Origin: Candidatus Woesearchaeota archaeon | GTDB lineage: Archaea > Nanobdellota > Nanobdellia > Woesearchaeales > 21-14-0-10-32-9 | NCBI GenBank assembly: GCA_003560545.1 | Contig: PWLK01000101.1 | Coordinates: 1-5,744 of the forward strand | Direction: 5' to 3' | Length of the DNA: 5,744 bases | Part shown: one piece after another, positions 1-5,744 of the stretch | Layout: every line of letters starts with the position of its first letter | Position numbering within the stretch: the first letter of the stretch is position 1 | Notes under the pieces: model-generated | The model's input: the letters and a program-made list of their open reading frames with translations, nothing else | What the model was told of the DNA's origin: nothing | The model's database searches: none | Position numbers and translations under genes: made by a program

Positions 1-897
1 CGGATGTGTGGCGCCCCAGACCTGGGTGCGTCCCTCGTGACTGAGGTCGTCGAAGAACTCGACGAAGCCCGAGATCAGGTCGCACTTGGTCACCACGAAA
101 TATACGGGGATCTGCACCTTGAGTTGGGCCTGTAACTCGTCGATGCGCCGACGGACTGCGCGCACGTGGCGTTCGCGCGCCTCGGTGGACTGGGTCAGAA
201 GGGACTCGGCGCTCAGGGTGACCAGCACCCCATTAATTGGCCGGCGCTTGCGATAGCGCATCAGCAGGTCGAGGAAGTCGCGCCACTCAGCGGCGTCAGA
301 GTCAGCCTGCGAATCCTGGCTGAAATACCGCCCGGCGGTATCGAGCAGTACGGCCTCGTCGGTGAACCACCAGTCACAGTTGCGGGTGCCCCCAACTCCA
401 CGCAGCGCATCCCGCCCGAAGCGCTCGTCCAGCGGGAAGTTTAGGCCGGAGTGGACCAGCGCCGTAGTCTTGCCGGAGCCCGGTGGACCGATGATCACAT
501 ACCAAGGCAACTCGTAAAGGTTCCTGCTCTTGCGCGACAGGCGCAGGAACTGGATCGCTTCCTCGAAACGCAAGCGCAGCCGTTCGCTGGCCTCGTCGTC
601 GCCGGTGGGGCCGCTGGAGATGGCCGCCTCGAGTTGCGCGTTGGCACGTCGTTTGCGGTTCCAGCGCAACACCCAAGCCAACATCCAGATCACGGCGAGC
701 ACTGCAACGGCGACGATCCGGTTCAGCACCGGGTCGAAAGGTTGGAGGGCCCCTAGGGACAGGTAGGGGCCGAAGAACCAGATCAGCAGCGCCAATAGGA
801 CGAGGCCGGCAATGCCCATCAGAGTACCCGGTTTCATCAGTTCGGGGAGCAATGCCGAGTACGCAGTCGCCTTGGCCAAGGGGGTCCGGATGCTCAT
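1..897 (-). CDS. tssM: TssM (IcmF-like) T6SS inner-membrane protein, N-terminal 299 residues, 3' end missing
   Basis: The frame is open from the ATG at 897 to the window edge and gives 299 codons. TssM is the large inner-membrane core of the T6SS membrane complex; it binds TssL in the membrane and TssJ in the periplasm. Residues 28-48 and about 60-77 are two hydrophobic membrane segments. A cytoplasmic NTPase-like domain follows, with Walker A GPPGSGKT at 137-144, the G3-like DTAG at 186-189 and the G4-like TKCD at 270-273. The stretch ELPWYVIIGPPGSGKTT is typical of IcmF proteins. Family members are usually over 1000 residues, so about three quarters, including a third membrane segment and the periplasmic part, lies beyond the edge. 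The start overlaps the tssL stop (ATGA at 897-894). Only a weak GGA lies 8 nt upstream, so translation is probably coupled to tssL. The intact Walker A suggests nucleotide binding, which not all TssM proteins retain. Family assignment is very secure. Confidence 0.97.
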   Translation of the reverse strand, partial: MSIRTPLAKATAYSALLPELMKPGTLMGIAGLVLLALLIWFFGPYLSLGALQPFDPVLNRIVAVAVLAVIWMLAWVLRWNRKRRANAQLEAAISSGPTGDDEASERLRLRFEEAIQFLRLSRKSRNLYELPWYVIIGPPGSGKTTALVHSGLNFPLDERFGRDALRGVGGTRNCDWWFTDEAVLLDTAGRYFSQDSQADSDAAEWRDFLDLLMRYRKRRPINGVLVTLSAESLLTQSTEARERHVRAVRRRIDELQAQLKVQIPVYFVVTKCDLISGFVEFFDDLSHEGRTQVWGATHP

Positions 898-2264
898 TGG
901 CCAGATCCATCCGGGCGGTGGATGAGCTCGACGCGCCGGTTGCGCGCCCGGTTGTCCGGGTCGCTGGCCGGCTGGTACCGGGGCCGGTCCGAGCCAAGAC
1001 CCGAATACTGAACCCGCCCGGGATCGGACAGCCGGGTTCGGACGATCTCGGCCGCGCTCCGTGCGCGAGCTCTCGAAAGCTCGTGATTGTCCTTGAAGCG
1101 CAGGGAGCGTATGGGTAAGTCATCGCTGTGCCCTTCGACCATCAGACGGCCGTCGACCTGCTCCAGTGCATCACCAATGCGCACCAACAGGGATACGAAG
1201 CCTTCGGTCACCTCGACACTGGCCGAGGCGAAGACCTCGCCTGTCAAGGTCAGGCGGGTTACCCCACCAGGCTCGGAGGAGATCTCGAGCCGACTCGTAT
1301 CCTCGCCCTTCAGGAGTTCGGGTAGCGTCGGGCGGGGTGGGGCGGCAACCGCGGCCGGTGTGACGGCTGTGGTCACGGTGGGTGCCGGCACCGGGAATTC
1401 GAAGGTCGCGCGCTGTATGGTGTTCAATTGGGCGGTCACCGGTGCGACGGCCCGATTCAGCCCATGGTGAAAGTTCAGGAACAGACTCCCCAGGATCAGC
1501 AGAGCCAATGCACCGAGGACCCAGCTCGGGACGTCCCGGACCAGACGGTGGCGCCGATCCTGTACCCCCTGCCAACGCAGCGACAGCGCGCCCGGCTGTG
1601 GATCACCCGCGTCGCGGATACGGGCATACAGCCGGTCGCGCAATTCCAGCAGTGTGTTCGCGCCGCCGGGCGCGATGCGATAGCGCCCTGCAAAGCCCAG
1701 CGACAGGCAGACGTAGAAAAACTCGATCAGATCGTGCCGCGGCGCGGTATCCGCCAGCACCCGATCGACCATATGGAAGAACTTGTCGCCGCCGTGGGTC
1801 TCGCGGTGAAAGGTCAGCAATAGGGGGCTGTTGGCCCACTCGCTGGCGGCGCCCCACGGGGTGTTCATGACCACCTCGTCAAGAAAGGTGCACAAAGCAT
1901 AACGGGCGGCCAGTAGCGATTCCTGGGGGACACCCAGGGCCTGCGCCGTCTTCTCGAAGGCTTGCACTTGGCGTACGGCGTCGGCATAAAGGCCCGGCAC
2001 ATCGCCATGTTCGCGTGCGCCGCGCAGGCCGGTGGCGAGCAGCAGCGTGGGCACGGCCGCGCGCAGCAGAGGCGACAGACCCGCGCTGGTTGCTATCTGG
2101 AACGCGGCGGTGCCGGATACCGTGCCCGACGCGGGCAGCGGTGGCTGCGCCCCGACGGGCGGTGGTGTGGGATTGGCCGAGACTGGACTGGCACGGGATC
2201 GGCCGCCGGGATTGGGGCGAATGATGGTGTGATCGCCGGAGCCGGCCGGTCCATTTTCGTTCAT
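894..2264 (-). CDS. tssL: TssL (DotU family) with C-terminal OmpA-like peptidoglycan-binding domain
   Basis: This 456-residue protein is the second inner-membrane component of the T6SS membrane complex, partner of TssM and TssK. Residues 1-55 form a Pro/Gly-rich tail with the motif DHTIIRPNPGGR (11-22). The cytoplasmic DotU domain spans about 60-245, with family signatures LLLTFHRETHGGDKFF (148-163) and FFYVCLSLGFAGRYR (182-196). One membrane helix lies at about 246-264 (VPSWVLGALALLILGSLFL), followed by a Pro/Ala-rich periplasmic linker (about 290-315) and an OmpA_C domain (about 335-450). That domain shows N393-xx-LS-xx-RA (393-401) and NRRVEL (442-447), both OmpA-like peptidoglycan-binding hallmarks. 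I chose the ATG at 2264 over the upstream in-frame TTG at 2288, because the ATG overlaps the tssK stop as ATGA and has GGAG 7 nt before it. The TTG would add eight residues and has poor Shine-Dalgarno support. TssL with a fused OmpA domain is a known 'specialised' form; others use a separate TagL. Confidence 0.97.
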   Translation of the reverse strand: MNENGPAGSGDHTIIRPNPGGRSRASPVSANPTPPPVGAQPPLPASGTVSGTAAFQIATSAGLSPLLRAAVPTLLLATGLRGAREHGDVPGLYADAVRQVQAFEKTAQALGVPQESLLAARYALCTFLDEVVMNTPWGAASEWANSPLLLTFHRETHGGDKFFHMVDRVLADTAPRHDLIEFFYVCLSLGFAGRYRIAPGGANTLLELRDRLYARIRDAGDPQPGALSLRWQGVQDRRHRLVRDVPSWVLGALALLILGSLFLNFHHGLNRAVAPVTAQLNTIQRATFEFPVPAPTVTTAVTPAAVAAPPRPTLPELLKGEDTSRLEISSEPGGVTRLTLTGEVFASASVEVTEGFVSLLVRIGDALEQVDGRLMVEGHSDDLPIRSLRFKDNHELSRARARSAAEIVRTRLSDPGRVQYSGLGSDRPRYQPASDPDNRARNRRVELIHRPDGSGQ

Positions 2265-3607
2265 CGGCTGGCTCCGCGAATGGCCCAAAGGCTCATCTTT
2301 AGGTCGGGGTACTGGCCCGCGACATGGATGGCCAGTCCCCCGGACCCGGTCAGTTGCTTCCAGAGCGGATTGCTGCGATCGAGCTCGAAGTAGACATTGG
2401 AGCTGATGTAGGGAATCTGGCGCGGCGCCACTGGTAGCGCCGCCAGGTCGATGCCAGGCAGGTTGTTGTTCACCAGTTCCGCGATGCGCTCCACCGAAGC
2501 CACCTTCACGTGCATCGGAAAGTGCGCCCGTAGTTGCTCGCCGGAGACGCTGGCGCTGACTGCAACGATGAAGCTTGCAGTGTTCAGCAGTGACGGGTCA
2601 TGGATCCGGGCAACATGCACCCCGTGCCGCCCCGTGGCCTCGAGTGGTATCGGCACTGCCGGCGCCTCGCGCACCGTGCGGAATTCCGCCCGCAAGGTCT
2701 CGAACACACTGTCGAAAGCGGGCTGTAGGTGGTCATGTCGGTAGAGCTTGAATTCAGGGGGCAGGCGATTGTCGAGAGTCAGCGTCGCCAGTTCGCCGGC
2801 CAGGCCGATCGCGAAACGGTAGAAGGTTTCCGGGTGCACATGCTGGGATTCCATCAAGTGCCGGGCCACCGGGGCATGCCGGTTCACGATCTGGAGCATC
2901 AAGAAATCAGCAATTTCGCCGGCACCGCCCTGGCTACTTGCAGTGACGCGCGCGGCCAACAATTCGGCGCGTTGCTGGAGCAGCCCCCGCAATTCGGCGA
3001 GGTAAGCCTGTAGGCGTGGGGCACCCCGGCAGCGCGAAACGGCCGGGATGAAGGTCTCGTCCAGCACCAGGCTGCGATCGGCGCTAACTTCGACTATCCG
3101 CGCAAGTGGTACGCAGGCGTATTGGTCCAGCGACTCGCCCTGGACTGCGAGGCGGCAGTTCAGGCGCCCCACCTCCACCACCGTCGAGGCCGAGCTGTCT
3201 AACACGCCGTCGCGCACATCGAGGTCTTCCGCGCGGTAGCGGTACAGTCCCTTGGCGGACTCGGCACGAGCGACCTCCACCACGCCTTCCCTGGCCAGGG
3301 GCAGGGCCAGGTAGACGATCTTGTCGCGCACCGTATCCTCGACCTCCAGCGGCTCCGGCAGCGGATCATCGCCGGGCATGCTGAATGGGGTGCCGTCCGG
3401 AAAGACACCTTGCGCTGCGGTGAGACCGAGCTTGCCGAGCGTCAAGAGCGCGGTATCGAGCTCGACGGCATGAAAGCCCCAATGTGTGTTTCCCGTGGCA
3501 GCGAGGCGCCCCGATATCTGACCCTCGACAAAGCGGTCATGCTGCTGGAAATGCTGCGGCTCGAGGAATAGCCCTTCGCTCCAAAGTACGCGGCTGCGGC
3601 GTGACAT
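2261..3607 (-). CDS. tssK: TssK, T6SS baseplate-to-membrane adaptor
   Basis: The 448-residue product matches the usual TssK length of about 440-450. TssK trimers connect the TssE/F/G baseplate to the cytoplasmic parts of TssL and TssM. The N-terminus has the family signature WSEGLFLEPQHFQQHDR (9-25). Near the C-terminus are APRQIPYISSNVYFELD (394-410), NPLW (413-416) and LKMSLWAI (436-443), all characteristic of the family. There is no signal peptide or membrane segment, as expected for a cytoplasmic protein. The ATG at 3607 is preceded by GAGGA with 6 nt spacing, and this site overlaps the tssJ stop codon. The intergenic gap to tssJ is 9 bp, and the 3' end overlaps the tssL start by 4 nt. 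The reading frame shows no break or unusual insertion. The gene was formerly called vasE or impJ. Confidence 0.98.
   Translation of the reverse strand: MSRRSRVLWSEGLFLEPQHFQQHDRFVEGQISGRLAATGNTHWGFHAVELDTALLTLGKLGLTAAQGVFPDGTPFSMPGDDPLPEPLEVEDTVRDKIVYLALPLAREGVVEVARAESAKGLYRYRAEDLDVRDGVLDSSASTVVEVGRLNCRLAVQGESLDQYACVPLARIVEVSADRSLVLDETFIPAVSRCRGAPRLQAYLAELRGLLQQRAELLAARVTASSQGGAGEIADFLMLQIVNRHAPVARHLMESQHVHPETFYRFAIGLAGELATLTLDNRLPPEFKLYRHDHLQPAFDSVFETLRAEFRTVREAPAVPIPLEATGRHGVHVARIHDPSLLNTASFIVAVSASVSGEQLRAHFPMHVKVASVERIAELVNNNLPGIDLAALPVAPRQIPYISSNVYFELDRSNPLWKQLTGSGGLAIHVAGQYPDLKMSLWAIRGASR
2272..2275 (-). promoter_or_regulatory. Ribosome-binding site of tssL, decides its start
   Basis: On the minus strand GGAG lies 7 nt before the ATG at 2264, inside the last codons of tssK. 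Together with the ATGA stop/start overlap it favours this ATG over the TTG at 2288. Confidence 0.75.
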
Positions 3608-3613
3608 GGTCCG

Positions 3614-3618
3614 TCCTC
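3614..3618 (-). promoter_or_regulatory. Ribosome-binding site of tssK overlapping the tssJ stop
   Basis: GAGGA on the minus strand, 6 nt before the tssK ATG, is the best Shine-Dalgarno match in the window. Its first two bases are the last two of the tssJ TGA stop, so ribosomes finishing tssJ arrive on the tssK initiation site. Confidence 0.8.
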
Positions 3619-4174
3619 AGTCGAAACGCGCGGACACGGTGGCCCGCTGCAGGGTGATCGTAAAGCGGACAGACGTCGGTTTGCGGCCCGGCCTTGCCGT
3701 CACCTCGGCCAGCGAGCGCCAGTTTCCGGCGGGGTCCAGGAGATCGGAGAATTCGGCGACCACGCCGACATAACGTGCTGACGGTTCCAACTCGAACGTG
3801 ATCGGGAGGCTGTCGCCCTGACAGAACGTCCCGCCCCCGAGGGGCTCGCGCCCCATTTCCCGCGGGCAGAGATCATAAGCATCGCGGCGCAGAAGGGTTC
3901 CGGCCAGGGTCACAGCATCCGTGGTAGCGAGTTCCTGGAAGGACGCGCGCATGAATACGTCACTATCGGTCAGCTGATAGACTCGCAAATGCAGTGGGGA
4001 GGGCCGCCCTTGAAGGTTTGGGTTGAGGTTGTCCTCCACCACGATCCGGCCCTCCACCGCGACCGGTACCGAGACCCGTGGCTGGTTGGGCGCACACCCA
4101 CCCAGGCAGGCTGTGGCGGCGGCTGCAGCCAGTAGTAACGTGTAAAACCTCGTGATTGAATGCCCGATGCCCAT
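3617..4174 (-). CDS. tssJ: TssJ (VasD/Lip family) outer-membrane lipoprotein
   Basis: This 185-residue lipoprotein is the outer-membrane element of the T6SS membrane complex and binds the periplasmic tip of TssM. The signal peptide has a short n-region (1-10), a hydrophobic Ala/Leu core (11-22) and a lipobox LGGC with lipidated C27. Residue +2 is Ala, consistent with outer-membrane sorting. The mature part has the TssJ signature NLNPNLQGRPSPLHLRVYQL (49-68) followed by the S-D-V-F/F-Q-E-L region (71-82), then beta strands ending in the conserved TITLQRATV (172-180). The frame stays open upstream to an ATG at 4429, but that 85-residue extension overlaps tagH and would bury the signal peptide. 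The ATG at 4174 has GGAG 9 nt upstream and puts the signal peptide at the true N-terminus. The mature chain has only two non-lipidated cysteines, C103 and C118, flanking a Gly-rich loop. The gene sits between tagH and tssK, as in many T6SS loci. Confidence 0.95.
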   Translation of the reverse strand: MGIGHSITRFYTLLLAAAAATACLGGCAPNQPRVSVPVAVEGRIVVEDNLNPNLQGRPSPLHLRVYQLTDSDVFMRASFQELATTDAVTLAGTLLRRDAYDLCPREMGREPLGGGTFCQGDSLPITFELEPSARYVGVVAEFSDLLDPAGNWRSLAEVTARPGRKPTSVRFTITLQRATVSARFD

Positions 4175-4235
4175 AATCCTGCACTCCAAGAGGTAACGTT
4201 CTAGCGGAGATCCGACACGCTGAGAGGGCCTTACC
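4175..4235 (-). other. tagH-tssJ spacer, 61 bp
   Basis: This is the only spacer in the window longer than about 25 bp. It holds the tssJ ribosome-binding site. On the minus strand a GGTAA near its 5' end pairs with a TTACC further down, and AGCG/CGCT lie between them, so a weak imperfect fold is possible. There is no GC-rich hairpin with a T-run and no convincing -35/-10 pair. I see no good evidence for a terminator or an internal promoter here. Confidence 0.5.
4184..4187 (-). promoter_or_regulatory. Ribosome-binding site of tssJ, supports the short start
   Basis: GGAG on the minus strand lies 9 nt before the ATG at 4174. It supports the start that places the lipoprotein signal peptide at the N-terminus. 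A second candidate, AGGA, lies only 2 nt from the ATG and is too close. Confidence 0.65.
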
Positions 4236-5573
4236 TCAATTACGCCGCCGCACGTGTTCCTGCAGTTCCTGCATGCGCCTTTCGTACGCCGCGACGAAGG
4301 TTTCCCCAAACAGCCTGTTGAAGTACCCCTCGGTGTCTCTTTGGATGTCGGCGAACAGATGCTTGTATTGATCCCAAGGCTTCGGTCCTGCGATGCGTCC
4401 GAGCACCGAGCCCTGACTCGTCCGTTCATCGAAGCGCCTCTCCAGGGTCTCGGGATCGAGTTGGCGTAGCATCTCGAAGAAGGCCTCTCGCATTCCGTAG
4501 AGCAGGGCCACCTGATGAAAACGCAGGTCCTGGAAACCGGATTCGAAGGCCTCGATTGCTGACAGGTAGCTGGGATTGCGCTTAACCAGCAGGTTGTTCA
4601 ACGCATCTTCCACGCTGGTCGAGAACTTCAACGGGTTGTTGTCGCTGGCCTGGATCATCGTGACCGACATGCGGAACTCGTTCTTGATCTCCGCTCGAGC
4701 ACGCATCAGGTCCATGATCCCCTGGACAGCGACGCGCAGGATGCCGCCCAGATTTTCGGCGAGCTCGGTTGGCAAGCGCTCTGGATCCAGTCCGGCGCCA
4801 TGAAGCAGTTCGCGTAACGCGGTGCCCGGTAACCGGGCGCCCGAGGGTACAGCCGGGTCCGCGGTAGCCGACTTCTGTACTGGGGCTGTGCTGGCCGGTG
4901 CCGCGGGTGCCTCAGGGTCAGGCAGGGGGGCTGGGATCAGGGGCGCCGGCGGCGATGCCGCGGCGTCCTCGGTCCACCAATCGTCGGGTAGCAGTGCCGA
5001 TCCGGCGGCGTCTGGCCCGCCGAAGGCCGGGGTGCCAAGGGGCGGCGTGCCAGAGGAGGCCGGCAATGGAGCCTCGATCGGCGGTGGGTCGAAATGCTCG
5101 TTCAGATACGACTGATAGGTTTCTGGCCTCGGCAAGGGGTCGTTCGGCGCAGCGACCCGGCCGCCGAGCAGGGCCAGCGGATCCAAAGGCGTCTGCTCGT
5201 TCATATCACCCAGCGCCGACTGGCCTATCGGGGCCATGCTCGTGAATGGGTCAGCGTCGATACGCACCCGGATCCGGTAGCAACCGATGCCGAATTCCTC
5301 CCCATCCCGCAGGGGATGAGGCTCGTGACTCTCCATCGGCGTTACGCCGTCGCTGAGGAGGATGCCGTTGGTGCTCGTGTCTTCCAGGAAATACCTGCCC
5401 TGAAGGTAGCGCACACGCGCGTGGCATCGGGAAATGCTCTGTTCCGGATCGGGCAGGATCCAGTCATTATTTCCCGCCCTCCCGAGGGTCCCGCCGCGCT
5501 GGTTCCAGGTGTGGCTGCGCGACGCGCCAGGGTCCAGAGTCGGTCCGCTGATGATGGTGAGGGTGAGGGCCAT
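4236..5573 (-). CDS. tagH: TagH/Fha, T6SS FHA-domain protein
   Basis: The product is 445 residues. Residues 1-105 form an N-terminal forkhead-associated (phosphothreonine-binding) domain, with G31-R32, NNDWILPDP (35-43), S48-R49, H51 and T68-N69-G70 in the canonical places. The phosphopeptide-binding Arg, Ser and Asn are therefore all present. Residues about 140-250 are a low-complexity Pro/Ala-rich linker. Residues about 250-440 form a helical domain typical of the T6SS FHA family, containing FRMSVTMIQASDNNPLKFS (300-318), a recognisable family signature, and ending in a charged helix. Family members act in the cytoplasm in the threonine phosphorylation pathway (PpkA kinase, PppA phosphatase) that switches T6SS assembly. 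The ATG at 5573 is right because the first FHA strand (LTLTIISG) begins at residue 3. Its Shine-Dalgarno is weak (GGA about 13 nt upstream). An unknown gene ends 21 bp upstream on the same strand, and tssJ begins 61 bp downstream. Confidence 0.95.
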   Translation of the reverse strand: MALTLTIISGPTLDPGASRSHTWNQRGGTLGRAGNNDWILPDPEQSISRCHARVRYLQGRYFLEDTSTNGILLSDGVTPMESHEPHPLRDGEEFGIGCYRIRVRIDADPFTSMAPIGQSALGDMNEQTPLDPLALLGGRVAAPNDPLPRPETYQSYLNEHFDPPPIEAPLPASSGTPPLGTPAFGGPDAAGSALLPDDWWTEDAAASPPAPLIPAPLPDPEAPAAPASTAPVQKSATADPAVPSGARLPGTALRELLHGAGLDPERLPTELAENLGGILRVAVQGIMDLMRARAEIKNEFRMSVTMIQASDNNPLKFSTSVEDALNNLLVKRNPSYLSAIEAFESGFQDLRFHQVALLYGMREAFFEMLRQLDPETLERRFDERTSQGSVLGRIAGPKPWDQYKHLFADIQRDTEGYFNRLFGETFVAAYERRMQELQEHVRRRN

Positions 5574-5594
5574 GATCTGGTCGGATTCCGCAAG

Positions 5595-5744
5595 TCAGCC
5601 GCCGGATTCAGGCTGCGCCGGCGCCTCGTAGGTGAGGCGCAGACAGCCTTCTTCCAGGTCGGAGAAGACGTACAACCCGTCATGGTCGCCACCTAGGTCG
5701 ATGATCACGGCCTGAGGGTCATCAAAGCGCTTGGAAGCGATGGC
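5595..5744 (-). CDS. C-terminal 49 residues of an unidentified protein, 5' end missing
   Basis: On the minus strand a frame is open from the window edge to a TGA at 5597-5595 and encodes 49 residues. It includes AVIIDLGGDHDGLYVFSD and EEGCLRLTYEAP and ends in PESGG. The segment is acidic (ten Asp/Glu against three Lys/Arg) and looks like alternating beta strands and turns, with a flexible Pro/Gly tail. I take it as real because it reads in the operon direction, ends only 21 bp before tagH, and has a natural-protein composition with no internal stop. I do not recognise the family. It does not look like the C-terminus of TssA, TssB, TssC, Hcp or a PAAR protein as I know them. From its position it may be a T6SS accessory, effector or immunity protein, or something unrelated; nothing visible decides this. 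Confidence 0.65.
   Translation of the reverse strand, partial: AIASKRFDDPQAVIIDLGGDHDGLYVFSDLEEGCLRLTYEAPAQPESGG

Noticed and set aside
374..1123. 249-residue minus-strand frame overlapping tssM and tssL
   Set aside because: It is out of frame with both well-supported genes and is Arg/Pro/Gly/Thr-rich with no recognisable motif. The tssM frame over the same DNA has Walker A and family signatures.
1382..1870. 162-residue plus-strand frame antisense to tssL
   Set aside because: Arg/Pro/Ala-rich composition typical of a GC-rich shadow frame, with no domain and no plausible operon context.
4175..4235. Possible terminator or internal promoter between tagH and tssJ
   Set aside because: The only pairing is a 5-bp GGTAA/TTACC and a 4-bp AGCG/CGCT with long loops, with no U-run and no convincing -35/-10 boxes. 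A 61-bp gap within an operon needs no such explanation.
5094..5696. 200-residue open frame on the plus strand
   Set aside because: It lies antisense to tagH and the 3' end of the upstream gene, has an Arg/Val-rich composition with no domain, and is explained by high GC content producing open antisense frames.
1..5744. An undescribed biological system in this window
   Set aside because: Five of the six genes are clear T6SS membrane-complex, baseplate and regulatory components in a familiar order. Only the truncated gene at the right edge is unidentified, and 49 residues do not support claiming a new system.
1..5744. Mobile elements, tRNA or rRNA genes, CRISPR arrays, or attachment sites
   Set aside because: No transposase, terminal inverted repeats, regularly spaced repeats or RNA-gene signatures were seen; nearly all of the sequence is covered by the six protein-coding genes.

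Overview
The window lies inside a type VI secretion system (T6SS) locus. All recognisable genes are on the minus strand, so the operon reads from right to left: an unidentified gene (only its 3' end is present), the FHA-domain protein gene tagH/fha, the outer-membrane lipoprotein gene tssJ, the baseplate gene tssK, the inner-membrane gene tssL with a C-terminal OmpA-like peptidoglycan-binding domain, and tssM (icmF), which runs off the left edge. The order fha-tssJ-tssK-tssL-tssM is a common proteobacterial T6SS arrangement, as I recall it from the Pseudomonas aeruginosa H1 locus. High-GC DNA, a TssL fused to OmpA and the presence of a TagH/Fha protein point to a proteobacterium, most likely gamma- or beta-; I cannot name the genus.

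Layout: 5744-5595 is the C-terminal 49 residues of an unknown acidic protein. 5573-4236 is tagH. 4235-4175 is a 61-bp spacer, the longest non-coding stretch in the window. 4174-3617 is tssJ. 3607-2261 is tssK. 2264-894 is tssL. 897-1 is the first 299 residues of tssM. The genes are tightly packed: tssK/tssL and tssL/tssM overlap by ATGA, and the ribosome-binding site of tssK overlaps the end of tssJ. The operon promoter and terminator must lie outside the window. I see no RNA gene, mobile element, CRISPR array or repeat family.

How the genes work together: TssJ (outer membrane lipoprotein), TssL and TssM (inner membrane) form the trans-envelope complex. TssK links that complex to the phage-like baseplate. 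The OmpA domain on TssL anchors the complex to peptidoglycan. TagH/Fha is a phosphothreonine-reading protein of the post-translational T6SS switch. The TssL N-terminus carries a threonine motif resembling the phosphorylated segment reported for Agrobacterium TssL, so the window may encode both a reader (TagH) and its target (TssL). The kinase/phosphatase genes, the sheath, tube, spike and ClpV genes, and any effector are not in this window.

Most of what is here is a well-known system. Points of note are a start-site correction for tssL (ATG at 2264 rather than TTG at 2288) and for tssJ (ATG at 4174 rather than 4429), the threonine motif, a cysteine pair in TssJ, and the unidentified gene upstream of tagH.
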